In this document: positions 17,072 to 25,809 of the stretch, piece by piece
Numbering within the stretch: position 1 is the first letter of the stretch
Layout: each line of letters begins with the position of its first letter
DNA from: Saprospiraceae bacterium
GTDB taxonomy: Bacteria > Bacteroidota > Bacteroidia > Chitinophagales > Saprospiraceae
Direction: 5' to 3'
Assembly (NCBI GenBank): GCA_024103195.1
Contig: JAGFIW010000200.1
Location: forward strand, 1-55,428
Length of the DNA stretch: 55,428 nucleotides
Made by a program: the position numbers and the translations under genes
The notes under the pieces: model-generated
What the model was told of the DNA's origin: nothing
What the model saw: only the letters and a program-made list of their open reading frames with translations
Databases searched by the model: none

Positions 17072-17386
17072 ATGGTTGATTCATCATTAAAAAATTGGCG
17101 TGACATAAGCGACAACGCCATTTCCGCCCAAATTGATCAGTTTGTCAGGCATCACCGGCTGGTACAAAACCGCACCCGGGACACCTTGTCCCATGATGCA
17201 GGCATCAGCCGGTCTACCCTGAATCTCCTCGAAAGAGGCGAAACCATAACCCTGTCCACGCTCATCCAGGTACTTTACGTGCCCGACCTTCTGCATGTCA
17301 TGGATGCCTTTGACATCCGTCCGAAGCCTGATACATGCAGACCGCATGGGTACATATCCGGGGCGATCAGGCCGGCAAAGAAGTAG
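17072..17386 (+). CDS. HTH (XRE/HipB-like) transcriptional regulator, orphan
   Basis: A 104-residue protein with a Cro/CI-type helix-turn-helix at about residues 25-75 (RHHRLVQNRTRDTLSHDAGISRSTLNLLERGETITLSTLIQVL). In Bacteroidota such proteins often precede a HipA-like kinase gene as antitoxin. Here no hipA follows; the next gene encodes a secreted T9SS protein. The C-terminal ~25 residues (PDTCRPHGYISGAIRPAKK) do not look like the usual conserved end, so it may be a degraded remnant that lost both its tail and its partner. The AT-rich flank fits a mobile or imported origin. Confidence 0.75.
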   Translation: MVDSSLKNWRDISDNAISAQIDQFVRHHRLVQNRTRDTLSHDAGISRSTLNLLERGETITLSTLIQVLYVPDLLHVMDAFDIRPKPDTCRPHGYISGAIRPAKK

Positions 17387-17445
17387 ATGAAAATCCAACC
17401 CATTATTTAAAGCCATAGTTTTACACTTCATGCACATTTCATTTC

Positions 17446-18654
17446 ATGAAATTCCTCCTCCTCCCCTTCCTCCTCCTCTTCCTCAGCCCGGCGCTACAAG
17501 CCCAGTGGAACATCCTGCCCTCCGGGACCAGCCAGCGACTCAACGCCATATGCTTTCCGGCCCCCGATACGGGATTCATCGCCGGTGAAAACGGTACCCT
17601 CCTCCGGACTACCGACGGGGGCCAACACTGGCAGCCGCTCGCCACCGGATTTTCCGTCCACTGGCATGACCTCCACTTCGTATCCCCCTCCACCGGATGG
17701 GTGGTGGGCGATGCCGCCTCCATCTGCCGGACGACCGACGGCGGCGATTCCTGGTCCTGTACCGGTCCCGATACGGCCTCCCTCATTCATCTCTACGCCG
17801 TCCATGCCCTCGACGAACAGACCGCCTGGATCGGCGGCCAGGATTTTTCAGCCAACGGATATCTCGCGCGCACCACGGACGGAGGCCTCTCCTGGCAGCC
17901 CGCCGCTTTCGAGACCCACATCTGGGATGTGAATGTCACGGCCATCGATTTTTCCGATAGCCTCACCGGCTATGCCGCTACCCGAGGTTACGTCCTCAAA
18001 ACCACCGACGGCGGATGGTCCTGGTTCATTACCGACACTGCTTCCGCTTTTGCCGGCCAGATGTTCAGCCTCCTGGAGGACCTGGCCGTATTCCCCCACA
18101 ACGACACTGTCTATGTGGCCGGCTGGTATGACGGCTATCTCGGCCGATCGGTCAACGGAGGCGGCCAATGGACCCACCACAATGAATTCCAGAATTATAC
18201 CCTCGATTTCCTCAATCCCCGCACGGGCTATGTCGCCGGCTGGTGCCAGATCCACAAAACGACCGATGGTGGCGAGACCTTTGCCGATGCCAGCGGAGGC
18301 CTCACCGATCTGTTCTGTGAAGTGTATGATATGGCCTTCACCGACGAATGGACCGGTTACGCCTGCGGCTATGACGGCCTCATCCTCAAAACGGACAACG
18401 GTGGCGCGACGGCGGTCAGGAAGCCGTCCAGGTCGCCCGTCCGGATAAATGTATCTCCCAATCCGACGCGGGCTACCGTCCACCTGTCTGCCCCGGCCCG
18501 GGTCCGGGTCTTCGACATCATGGGTCAGCTCCGGCTCTTGGCCGGCGAGACGGACATCCTCGACCTCTCCACCCTTCCGGCCGGATGGTACATGCTGGTC
18601 TTCTCTGACCCACAAGGCCTCGTTTTACAAACCCATCCTATTGTCAAGGAGTGA
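17446..18654 (+). CDS. Secreted YCF48/BNR-repeat propeller protein with T9SS sorting domain
   Basis: A 402-residue exported protein. A signal peptide (ending LQAQ) is followed by a beta-propeller of YCF48/BNR-like repeats, each with TTDGGxxW: RTTDGGQHW, RTTDGGDSW, RTTDGGLSW, KTTDGGWSW, KTTDGGETF. The last ~75 residues, from INVSPNPTRATVHL to the end, are a type A T9SS sorting domain (SPNP start, VFDIMGQ, LDLSTLPAGWYML). It should be secreted through the type IX system and anchored or released at the surface. Its stop overlaps the start of the next gene (GTGA). Confidence 0.9.
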   Translation: MKFLLLPFLLLFLSPALQAQWNILPSGTSQRLNAICFPAPDTGFIAGENGTLLRTTDGGQHWQPLATGFSVHWHDLHFVSPSTGWVVGDAASICRTTDGGDSWSCTGPDTASLIHLYAVHALDEQTAWIGGQDFSANGYLARTTDGGLSWQPAAFETHIWDVNVTAIDFSDSLTGYAATRGYVLKTTDGGWSWFITDTASAFAGQMFSLLEDLAVFPHNDTVYVAGWYDGYLGRSVNGGGQWTHHNEFQNYTLDFLNPRTGYVAGWCQIHKTTDGGETFADASGGLTDLFCEVYDMAFTDEWTGYACGYDGLILKTDNGGATAVRKPSRSPVRINVSPNPTRATVHLSAPARVRVFDIMGQLRLLAGETDILDLSTLPAGWYMLVFSDPQGLVLQTHPIVKE

Positions 18655-19076
18655 TTGAAACCCTTCCCCATACCCTTATGTCTCACGTCCGCCACACCCG
18701 CTTCCTGATCCTCCTCCTGCTCCTGTCATCCCTCTTCGGATATCTCGAATGGGGCCAGGGAAGCCACACGTTCCTCTTCCAGGCAGAAGCCGAGCTCTTC
18801 CGGCAGCTTTTCCGGGATCCGGCCTCCGCCGTGCATCCCTTTACCGTGTTGCCTCTGCTCGGTCAGATCCTCCTCCTGGTCGCCCTGCTCCGGCCACAGC
18901 CGTCCCGCGCCCTCGTCTATGCAGGTATCGCCGGCATCGGCCTTCTCCTGGTGTTGATGTTGGCCATCGGTCTCATGCAGGGGAATATTCGCATCCTCGC
19001 CTCCACACTGCCTTTCGTGATCCTGGCGGTCCTCACCATCCGGCAGATGCGACGGATGCCGTCACCCATCGCCTGA
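18651..19076 (+). CDS. Four-TM hypothetical membrane protein
   Basis: Up to 141 residues with four hydrophobic segments (about 19-31, 65-80, 86-107, 115-130). Between the first two is a soluble stretch with FLFQAEAELFRQLF. Two starts are possible: GTG at 18651, overlapping the preceding stop by 4 bases, and ATG at 18678. No family is recognised. The tight overlap suggests translational coupling with the T9SS propeller gene, but nothing else links them. Confidence 0.65.
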   Translation: MIETLPHTLMSHVRHTRFLILLLLLSSLFGYLEWGQGSHTFLFQAEAELFRQLFRDPASAVHPFTVLPLLGQILLLVALLRPQPSRALVYAGIAGIGLLLVLMLAIGLMQGNIRILASTLPFVILAVLTIRQMRRMPSPIA

Positions 19077-19096
19077 AAGTCCGGGGATTATCGTAC

Positions 19097-19789
19097 TCAA
19101 TCCTCATCACGAGCGAGGGACGCGCCCAGTGCCTGCCACACCACATCAACCGGCAGGGGCGCCTCGAAAGCCATCGGCTCTCCGCTGATCGGGTGGGCGA
19201 ATCGGAGCTTCCAGGCGTGCAGATGGATGCTGCGGTCGGGATTGCCGCGGCGGGCGCCGTACTTGACATCGCCCTTGATCGGACATCCGATGGCCGCGAG
19301 CTGAGCCCGTATCTGATGAAACCGCCCGCCCTCCGTGCGCAACTCCAACAGGAAGTAGCGGTCGCTCGCCGCTACCGTGCGGTAATGCAACACCGCCCGC
19401 CGGTCGTCGGGGTGCGTGCCGTCCGTGAGAATGGCCTTGTTCTGATGGTCGAGGGAGCGGAGGAAATGGGTCAGTGTACCCTCGGCCGGGTCCGGCGCCT
19501 TGGCTGTAACGGCCAGATATATCTTTTCCACCTCCTGGGCCTGGAATGCGGCCGACAAGGCGGCGGCGGCCGTCTTGGTCCGCGCCAGGATGACGAGCCC
19601 GCTCACCGGCCGGTCGAGGCGATGTACGGGATACAAGCGGCGATGCGCATACTGACCTACCCATTCGAGCAGGCTGCGGTCGCCCGTTTTGTCGGGCTGC
19701 AACGGCATACCGGCCGGCTTGTGGCAGACCCAAAAGGCATTGCTGCGGTAAAGGACCAGCCGGGAGACGAGATCGGAAGGGGCCTCCAT
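19097..19789 (-). CDS. RluA-family pseudouridine synthase
   Basis: A 230-residue enzyme that isomerises uridine to pseudouridine in RNA. The catalytic motif HRLDRPVSGLVILAR places the active-site Asp at residue 59. HKPAGMPLQ, GRFHQIRAQLAAIGCPI and GDVKYGA are the other family motifs. It lacks an S4 domain, like RluA/RluC-TruC short forms. The frame is open upstream to 19981, but the ATG at 19789 gives the usual start and overlaps the stop of the upstream small gene by one base (TGATG), so it is translationally coupled. rRNA or tRNA target cannot be told. Confidence 0.9.
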   Translation of the reverse strand: MEAPSDLVSRLVLYRSNAFWVCHKPAGMPLQPDKTGDRSLLEWVGQYAHRRLYPVHRLDRPVSGLVILARTKTAAAALSAAFQAQEVEKIYLAVTAKAPDPAEGTLTHFLRSLDHQNKAILTDGTHPDDRRAVLHYRTVAASDRYFLLELRTEGGRFHQIRAQLAAIGCPIKGDVKYGARRGNPDRSIHLHAWKLRFAHPISGEPMAFEAPLPVDVVWQALGASLARDED

Positions 19790-19938
19790 CAGCGGTCCAC
19801 CTCCTCGTAATCCGTGTAATCCTTCCGGATCCGGTGCGGATCCCGGCCGCTGTCCCGGGGGGGCAGATGGGGGCGATTCATCCGGAACAACCGCCAGGCG
19901 ATATACCCGAGGAGAACCAACACAAGAAGCTTGAACAT
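19789..19938 (-). CDS. Small one-TM protein (DUF4834-like)
   Basis: A 49-residue protein: an N-terminal hydrophobic segment (MFKLLVLVLLGYIAWRLF) followed by a charged tail that ends RIRKDYTDYEEVDR. This resembles the DUF4834 family of Bacteroidota, which has one N-terminal TM and a conserved DY-D/F-EE-V/I-D end. The gene directly precedes and overlaps the RluA-type gene by one base. It is divergent from the DUF2723 gene. Assignment is by pattern only. Confidence 0.55.
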   Translation of the reverse strand: MFKLLVLVLLGYIAWRLFRMNRPHLPPRDSGRDPHRIRKDYTDYEEVDR

Positions 19939-20001
19939 AGGCGCGTTCTTTCCCCAAAAGTAGGGCCTTCGTCCCGGACACCCGCTTCGGCCAATGTTTC
20001 C

Positions 20002-20009
20002 TACTTTAG
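20002..20009 (+). promoter_or_regulatory. Candidate -7 element for the DUF2723 operon
   Basis: TACTTTAG matches TAnnTTTG at 5 of 6 fixed positions. It predicts a start near 20016, about 17 bases before the ATG at 20033. No clear -33 box is seen. Confidence 0.3.
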
Positions 20010-20032
20010 CGGCTTCATGATACCTTGCTGAT

Positions 20033-23000
20033 ATGACGTTCCAACGCTGGACCAACCTCACCGGATGGCTTGTATTTGCGGTTGCATTCACGGTGTACTT
20101 CTTCTCCGCCGAACGGACCGGAAGTCTCTGGGACTGCGGCGAATTCATTCTGGGCGCCTACAAGCTCCAGGTGGTCCACCCGCCCGGGGCGCCTTTCTTC
20201 CTCCTGGTGGGACGTCTTTTCACCCTGATCCCCGAATGGTTCAGCGACAACCCCGAAAACATCGCGTTCGCCGTCAACCTCATGTCGGGCGTCTGTACGG
20301 CCCTCGCCGCCACCTTTACCTGCTGGGCCACCATGATCCTCGGCAAGCTGGCCCTCACCGGCCGGAATGAAGAGCCCACCCAGACCCAGGAATTCGCCCT
20401 GCTCGGCGCCGGCCTCACCGCCGGATTGTCAACGGCATTTGCCACCTCCATCTGGTTCAGCGCCGTCGAAGGCGAGGTGTATGCCATGTCCACCATGTTT
20501 ACCGCCCTCGTCTTCTGGGCCGGGGTGAAATGGTACAACCTGCCCGACCGCCCCGAAAGCGATCGCTGGCTGATGTTCGCCTTTTTTGCCGCCGCCCTGT
20601 CCGTCGGGGTCCACCTGCTCAGCTTGCTGACCTTCCCCGCCCTCGGCGTCCTCTATTATTACAAGAAGGTGGCCAACCCCAGCACCCGGGGACTCCTCAT
20701 CGGCATCATCGCCGGATTTCTCTTCATCGGCGTCATGCTGGGCCTGATCATTCCCGGTCTGCCTACGCTGTGGTCGAAGTTTGAACTCATCATGGTCAAC
20801 GGTTTGGGACTACCGTTCCACACCGGCCTCATCCCCCTCGTCCTGCTCGTGGCGGCCATTCTCTGGTTGGGGCTGCGCCATGCCCACCGCACGGGCAACC
20901 AAAACCTGCAGTACCTCTTTGTCGCCCTCGGCCTCATTGTGGTGGGTTATTCCACCATCGGCATGGTCGTCATCCGGGCCAAAGCCAATCCGCCGATCAA
21001 CATGAACGCGCCGGACGACGCCATGCGCCTCGTCCCCTACCTCAACCGCGAACAGTACGGCGAAAGGCCTCTCTTCCGGGGACCCCATTTCGATGCCCGC
21101 ATCGTCGGCACCGAAACGGCTGACCGCTATGGCCGGGTGGGCGACGGCTACGAGGTCGTGGACCAGAAGATCACCTACGTGTACCGCGACAGCGACAAAA
21201 TGCTTTTTCCGCGGATGAGCGACACCCAGGGCACCCGGGGCGATCTGTACCGGCAGTGGCTGGGCGACAAAAAAGGCACCCCCACCTTCGCCGACAACAT
21301 CAAGTTTTTCTTCAACTACCAGATCAACTGGATGTACCTCCGGTATTTCATGTGGAATTTCGCGGGCCGCCAAAACGGCGAACAGGGCATTTTCTCCTGG
21401 GACAAGCGGAGCGGCCACTGGCTCAGCGGCATCCCCTTCATCGACAGCATGCGCCTGTATAACCAGTCCAAACTGCCCAAATCCGTCCGGGAGAATCAGG
21501 CGCGGAATACCTATTACTTCCTGCCCCTGATCTTCGGCCTGCTCGGACTGTTCTACCAGGCCCGGCGTTCCAAACGCGAGTTCAATGCCGTCCTTGTCCT
21601 GTTTCTCGTCACCGGGATCGGCATCATCCTTTATTCCAACCAGCCTCCCCGCGAACCGCGCGAACGCGATTATGTCCTCGCCGGTTCGATGTTCGCCTTC
21701 ACCATCTGGATCGGGCTCGGCGTGTTGGCCCTGTTCCGGCTGTTCCTGGAAAAAGTGAAATTGGGCCAGGCGCCCGCCGCAACCCTGGCGACCCTCGTCG
21801 TCCTCTCAGCGCCCGTTATCATGGGGTTTGAAAACTTTGACGACCACAGCCGGCGCCATCACAAAGGCGCACGGGATTATGCCGCCAATTTCCTCAATTC
21901 CTGTGCGCCCAATGCCATCATCTTCACCTACGGCGACAACGATACCTACCCGCTGTGGTACGCCCAGGAAGTGGAAGGCATCCGCCGGGACGTCCGCGTC
22001 GCCAACCTCAGCCTCATCGCGGTGGACTGGTACATCTCCAATCTGCGCCGCAAGATCAACGACTCACCCCCCGTCAAAATGACCATCCCGCAGGAAGCCC
22101 TGCGCGGCATGAAAAGGGTACAGCTCCCGATCCCCCAGCAGGCCGACAATCGGGAAATGGACGCCATCGAAGCCCTGAAATTCATGGCGGCCGACAACCC
22201 CTTCCCCCTCGGTAGCGGCCGCAGCCTGGATTCCTATGTCCCCGCCCGCAACCTGATCCTCAACCTGGATATCGAGAGGATGCGGGCCAACGGCGTCCTC
22301 GCCCCATCCGATACCGGACAGGTCGTCAACCGGCTGCCCATCCGGCTGGAAGGAAACAGCATCATCAAGGACGAACTGGCCGTCCTCGACATCATCGTGT
22401 CCAACATCCACGAACGACCCATCTATTTTGCCGTCACCTGCCAACAGGAAAAACTGCTCGGCCTCCAATCCTTCATGTCCCTGGAAGGTCTGGCCCTGCG
22501 GGTATCGCCGGTTCCTTCCCAGGGTGACCAGGGATTCGGCATCATCGGCGCCGGACGGGTGGACAGCGATCTCCTGCTTGAAAACGTCCGGGACAAATGG
22601 CGCTGGGGCAATTTTGACCAAATGCGCCTGTTCGTGGACGAGAGCTACATGCCCAGCATCCAGTCCCAACGCTATACCATGCTGAGGGCCGCCCGCCAAT
22701 TCCTCAGGCAGGGCAATAAGGAAAAGGCCATCGAACTGATGGACATCTATTTCCGCGCTTTCCCGCACATGAATTTCCGGTTCGATTACTCGGTCGTCCC
22801 GATGATCATGGTGTACGTCCAGGCCGACGCCTATGACAAGGCCAAGCCTCATCTCGCTGTCCTCGCTGAAGAAACCCGCGACTGGCTCGAATTTTATTAC
22901 TCGCTCAGCGTGAAGGAACTGGAAAGCGGATTCGAACAGGATTTCGCCCTGACCGACCGCACCAAGGACGACCTGATCAAGGTGGCCCGGGATGCCGGGG

Positions 23001-23065
23001 ATGAGGACTTTGCCGCCCAGCTCGAAAAAATGTTTGCCCCCTACACCAAAACGCCGCCGCAATGA
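20033..23065 (+). CDS. DUF2723-family multi-spanning protein (probable O-glycosyltransferase-like)
   Basis: A 1010-residue membrane protein. The N-terminal half has about ten membrane segments and the family signature RTGSLWDCGEFILGAYKLQ followed by VVHPPGAPFFLLVGR. A soluble C-terminal part of about 400 residues begins near FTYGDNDTYPLWYAQEVEG, another conserved motif. DUF2723 proteins have a GT-C-like membrane fold; the eukaryotic homologue TMEM260 is an O-mannosyltransferase. In Bacteroidota they are large and often linked to surface protein glycosylation, but the substrate here is unknown. Its stop overlaps rpiB by 4 bases. Confidence 0.9.
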   Translation: MTFQRWTNLTGWLVFAVAFTVYFFSAERTGSLWDCGEFILGAYKLQVVHPPGAPFFLLVGRLFTLIPEWFSDNPENIAFAVNLMSGVCTALAATFTCWATMILGKLALTGRNEEPTQTQEFALLGAGLTAGLSTAFATSIWFSAVEGEVYAMSTMFTALVFWAGVKWYNLPDRPESDRWLMFAFFAAALSVGVHLLSLLTFPALGVLYYYKKVANPSTRGLLIGIIAGFLFIGVMLGLIIPGLPTLWSKFELIMVNGLGLPFHTGLIPLVLLVAAILWLGLRHAHRTGNQNLQYLFVALGLIVVGYSTIGMVVIRAKANPPINMNAPDDAMRLVPYLNREQYGERPLFRGPHFDARIVGTETADRYGRVGDGYEVVDQKITYVYRDSDKMLFPRMSDTQGTRGDLYRQWLGDKKGTPTFADNIKFFFNYQINWMYLRYFMWNFAGRQNGEQGIFSWDKRSGHWLSGIPFIDSMRLYNQSKLPKSVRENQARNTYYFLPLIFGLLGLFYQARRSKREFNAVLVLFLVTGIGIILYSNQPPREPRERDYVLAGSMFAFTIWIGLGVLALFRLFLEKVKLGQAPAATLATLVVLSAPVIMGFENFDDHSRRHHKGARDYAANFLNSCAPNAIIFTYGDNDTYPLWYAQEVEGIRRDVRVANLSLIAVDWYISNLRRKINDSPPVKMTIPQEALRGMKRVQLPIPQQADNREMDAIEALKFMAADNPFPLGSGRSLDSYVPARNLILNLDIERMRANGVLAPSDTGQVVNRLPIRLEGNSIIKDELAVLDIIVSNIHERPIYFAVTCQQEKLLGLQSFMSLEGLALRVSPVPSQGDQGFGIIGAGRVDSDLLLENVRDKWRWGNFDQMRLFVDESYMPSIQSQRYTMLRAARQFLRQGNKEKAIELMDIYFRAFPHMNFRFDYSVVPMIMVYVQADAYDKAKPHLAVLAEETRDWLEFYYSLSVKELESGFEQDFALTDRTKDDLIKVARDAGDEDFAAQLEKMFAPYTKTPPQ

Positions 23066-23493
23066 CCATCGCCATCGGATGTGACCACGCCGGATATACC
23101 TACCGCGCCTCCCTCATCCGCATGCTGGAACAGCAAGGCCATCGCGTCCTCGACCAGGGGACCCGCGGCCCCGACTCGGTAGACTATCCGGATTTTGCCC
23201 ATGCCGTGGCCCGGCTGGTGGCCGGTGGCCAGGCCGAACTGGGTATCGTGATCTGCGGCAGTGGCAACGGCGTGGCCATGGCAGCCAACAAACACGCCGG
23301 TATCCGGGCCGCCCTCACCTGGACCGTCGAACTCGCCGCCCTGGCCCGCGCCCACAACAATGCCAACATCATCGCTATCCCCGCGCGATTTGTCTCCCTG
23401 CGACGGGCCCGCGCCATGGTCAATACCTTTCTGACCACCCCCTTCGATGACGGGCGTCATACCCGCCGGGTGGACAAAATTCCGTGCCCGTGA
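23062..23493 (+). CDS. rpiB: Ribose-5-phosphate isomerase B
   Basis: A 143-residue cytosolic isomerase interconverting ribose 5-phosphate and ribulose 5-phosphate (pentose phosphate pathway). The start MTIAIGCDHAGY is canonical. The active-site cysteine lies in VICGSGNGVAMAANK, and the histidine motif in ARAHNNANIIAIPARF. The start overlaps the DUF2723 stop (ATGA), and the next gene's start overlaps its own stop, so the three are translationally coupled. Confidence 0.93.
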   Translation: MTIAIGCDHAGYTYRASLIRMLEQQGHRVLDQGTRGPDSVDYPDFAHAVARLVAGGQAELGIVICGSGNGVAMAANKHAGIRAALTWTVELAALARAHNNANIIAIPARFVSLRRARAMVNTFLTTPFDDGRHTRRVDKIPCP

Positions 23494-25094
23494 ACCACCG
23501 TTTCCGATCCTTTTGCGCCGTCGCCCTGCTGTCGGCCCTCCCCTGGTGGCTGAACGCCCAAAACGACCGTTACACCCGCGAGGATTTTGCTTCCAGCATC
23601 ACGGCCCAGGACCTCCGGATGTACCTCTCCGTCCTCGCCAGCGAAACCCTCGAAGGACGGGAGACGGGCACCCCCGGCAACGATATGGCCGCCCAATTTC
23701 TCGCCGGCCAGTTGCACGGCTTCGGCATCCCGCCCCATCGGCCAGACGGCTCTTGGTTTCAGGATGTGCAGTTCACCCGCACCGATTGGGAAGATGTCCG
23801 TCTGCGCATCGACACCCTGGAATATCGCCACCTCTGGGATTTCCTCTGCATGAAATCCGTGCGGGCCGCCCACCCCGTCACCGCCGGAGAAGACGTCGTT
23901 TTCCTCGGTTACGGCATTGATGATCCCGCCTATTCCGATTACCGGGAAGATGTCCGCGGCAAAGCCATTCTCATCTACGCCGGCGAACCCGTCAACGACA
24001 AAGGCCACTACCGGCTGACCGGTACGACCGAGCCCGGCGAATGGAGCGGCAACTGGATGAAAAAAATGGAAGTCGCCCGGGAAAAGGGTGTCAAAACGGT
24101 CTTCCTCATCGCCTCCGATTACCAGAAGCTGGCCAACCAGGTCCGGCGTTTTTCCGTTGGCCCCAATATCACCCTCGGCACACCGCCGGAGGGGAACTGG
24201 CCCTCCCTCGCCATCCTTTCCTCCCAAACCGCCCGTGCGCTGATGGGACCCGCTTATGAGGAGGTGATCCGCCAGCGCGACCGGATCAACAAGGGCAGAA
24301 AGCCGTCGCCCGTTTCCTGCCCCGTTGTCTGGGAGCTGACCGCCAAACGGCGCGATGTGGTCACCTACGGGCACAACGTCCTCGGATTTGTCGAAGGCGC
24401 CGACCCCGTTCTCAAAAACGAAATCGTGGTCCTCACCGCCCATTTCGACCACCTCGGTCGCCGGGGAGACGACATTTTTTACGGGGCGGATGACAACGGC
24501 TCCGGGACCGCCTGCCTGCTTGAGGTGGCCCAGGCAATTTCCCTGGCCGCGAAAAAAGGGATGGGTCCCCGACGCAGCGTGCTGTTCCTGTTCGTCACCG
24601 GAGAGGAAAAGGGCTTGCTCGGCTCCAAATATTATGTTGAAAATCCGGTATTCCCCCTGGAGAACACCATGGTCAACATCAATGTGGACATGGTAGGCCG
24701 CACCGACAAAAAACACAAGGGCAACCCGGCCTACATTTATGTGATCGGCGCCGACAAGCTGAGTTCGGACCTCCATCGCATCAGCGAGGAGGTCAACCGC
24801 GATCATGCGGGGCTGGAGCTGGATTATACCTACAATGACGAAGCGGACCCCAACCGGTATTACTACCGCTCCGATCACTACAATTTTGTCCTCAAGGGGA
24901 TCCCCGCCATTTTTTATTTCAGCGGGGTGCACGAGGATTATCACCGTCCTTCGGATACCCTGGACAAGATCGATTTTGACCGCACGGAAAAAGTGGCCCG
25001 TCTGGTGTTCCATCTCGCCTGGGAGCTGGCCAACCGGGATGAGCGTATCCGGGTGGACGGGGTGCTGCCCTCAGAGGCCGGCGGGGAGGAATGA
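23484..25094 (+). CDS. Secreted M28-family zinc aminopeptidase-like protein
   Basis: A 536-residue exported peptidase. Signal peptide (SFCAVALLSALPWWLNAQ) is followed by a PA-like insert and the M28 catalytic core. The two-zinc ligands are recognisable: His in LTAHFDHLG, Asp in YGADDNGSGTACLLEVA, Glu-Glu in VTGEEKGLLGSKYY, Asp in NINVDMVGR, and His in YRSDHYNFV. It should release N-terminal amino acids from peptides in the periplasm or outside. The GTG at 23490 (overlapping the rpiB stop by 4 bases) is as likely as the GTG at 23484. Confidence 0.9.
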   Translation: MPVNHRFRSFCAVALLSALPWWLNAQNDRYTREDFASSITAQDLRMYLSVLASETLEGRETGTPGNDMAAQFLAGQLHGFGIPPHRPDGSWFQDVQFTRTDWEDVRLRIDTLEYRHLWDFLCMKSVRAAHPVTAGEDVVFLGYGIDDPAYSDYREDVRGKAILIYAGEPVNDKGHYRLTGTTEPGEWSGNWMKKMEVAREKGVKTVFLIASDYQKLANQVRRFSVGPNITLGTPPEGNWPSLAILSSQTARALMGPAYEEVIRQRDRINKGRKPSPVSCPVVWELTAKRRDVVTYGHNVLGFVEGADPVLKNEIVVLTAHFDHLGRRGDDIFYGADDNGSGTACLLEVAQAISLAAKKGMGPRRSVLFLFVTGEEKGLLGSKYYVENPVFPLENTMVNINVDMVGRTDKKHKGNPAYIYVIGADKLSSDLHRISEEVNRDHAGLELDYTYNDEADPNRYYYRSDHYNFVLKGIPAIFYFSGVHEDYHRPSDTLDKIDFDRTEKVARLVFHLAWELANRDERIRVDGVLPSEAGGEE

Positions 25095-25133
25095 GCCGTT
25101 CGGGACGAATCGCCTCCGAATGGTTGGCGGGTC

Positions 25134-25715
25134 TCAGGCGTTTTGCCGGTTTTCTTCGAGAACGCGGGCGGCATGCACACGTTGCTCGGCCAGCCAGCGG
25201 AGAGGTTCGGGATTTTTGTCGCCCGTGAGCGTGTCGGCCTGAAAAAACGAAAGAAACAGATCCCAAACCGGACGCAGTCGGTCGTAGAGGCGGTGCAGAC
25301 GACCGGTAGCTGCCGCACCCTCCCCGCGGCGGTGCATCCTCCAGGCATAGTAGGCTTCGTCGTGCCAATGGACGAGCTGGATGAGCGTGGCAGGTACGGA
25401 AAAGCCGCTGAGAAAATCGGCGGCAATCTGACCGTGGTGGATGCGGACCTGACGAAGACGCAGGGCCTCCTCACGGTATTTGAAGGTGTCGTGGGCATAG
25501 GCCACCCACCGCAGCAAACGGCGGTCATCGGCAGGCAGGACCATGGCATCGATGTTGTCCAGTACTTCGCGGATGTGGTAGAGGACCGGCCCTTCGGGAT
25601 GGCCGGTGCGGGGAATGCCCCAATAGAGGCCCTGACGGAATTCGGGGTGAGCGAGCAGGCTTCGCTCCAGGGCATTTTCCGGAGTCAGCATCGCCTCCGG
25701 GGCGGGATGGGACAT
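25134..25715 (-). CDS. HD-domain phosphohydrolase-like protein
   Basis: A 193-residue soluble protein with HD-family metal ligands in order: H (YHIREVLDNID), HD (AYAHDTFKY), H (RIHHGQIAADF), and HD later (HWHDEAY). The spacing fits the metal-dependent HD superfamily. It is most like HD proteins acting on nucleotides; substrate unknown. It is encoded convergently to the M28 peptidase and divergently from the HtrA gene. Confidence 0.75.
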   Translation of the reverse strand: MSHPAPEAMLTPENALERSLLAHPEFRQGLYWGIPRTGHPEGPVLYHIREVLDNIDAMVLPADDRRLLRWVAYAHDTFKYREEALRLRQVRIHHGQIAADFLSGFSVPATLIQLVHWHDEAYYAWRMHRRGEGAAATGRLHRLYDRLRPVWDLFLSFFQADTLTGDKNPEPLRWLAEQRVHAARVLEENRQNA

Positions 25716-25809
25716 GCGCTGTTAATTTCCTGTTAAAAAGAACGACGCCCATCGGAAGAAATTTCTCATGGCGTTCCAAATCGGAGCATCACTCCATACA
25801 CCCGGGCCA

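Noticed and set aside
23457..25013. 518-residue minus-strand open frame opposite the M28 peptidase
   Set aside because: Antisense shadow caused by high GC; the plus strand has all zinc ligands and a signal peptide.
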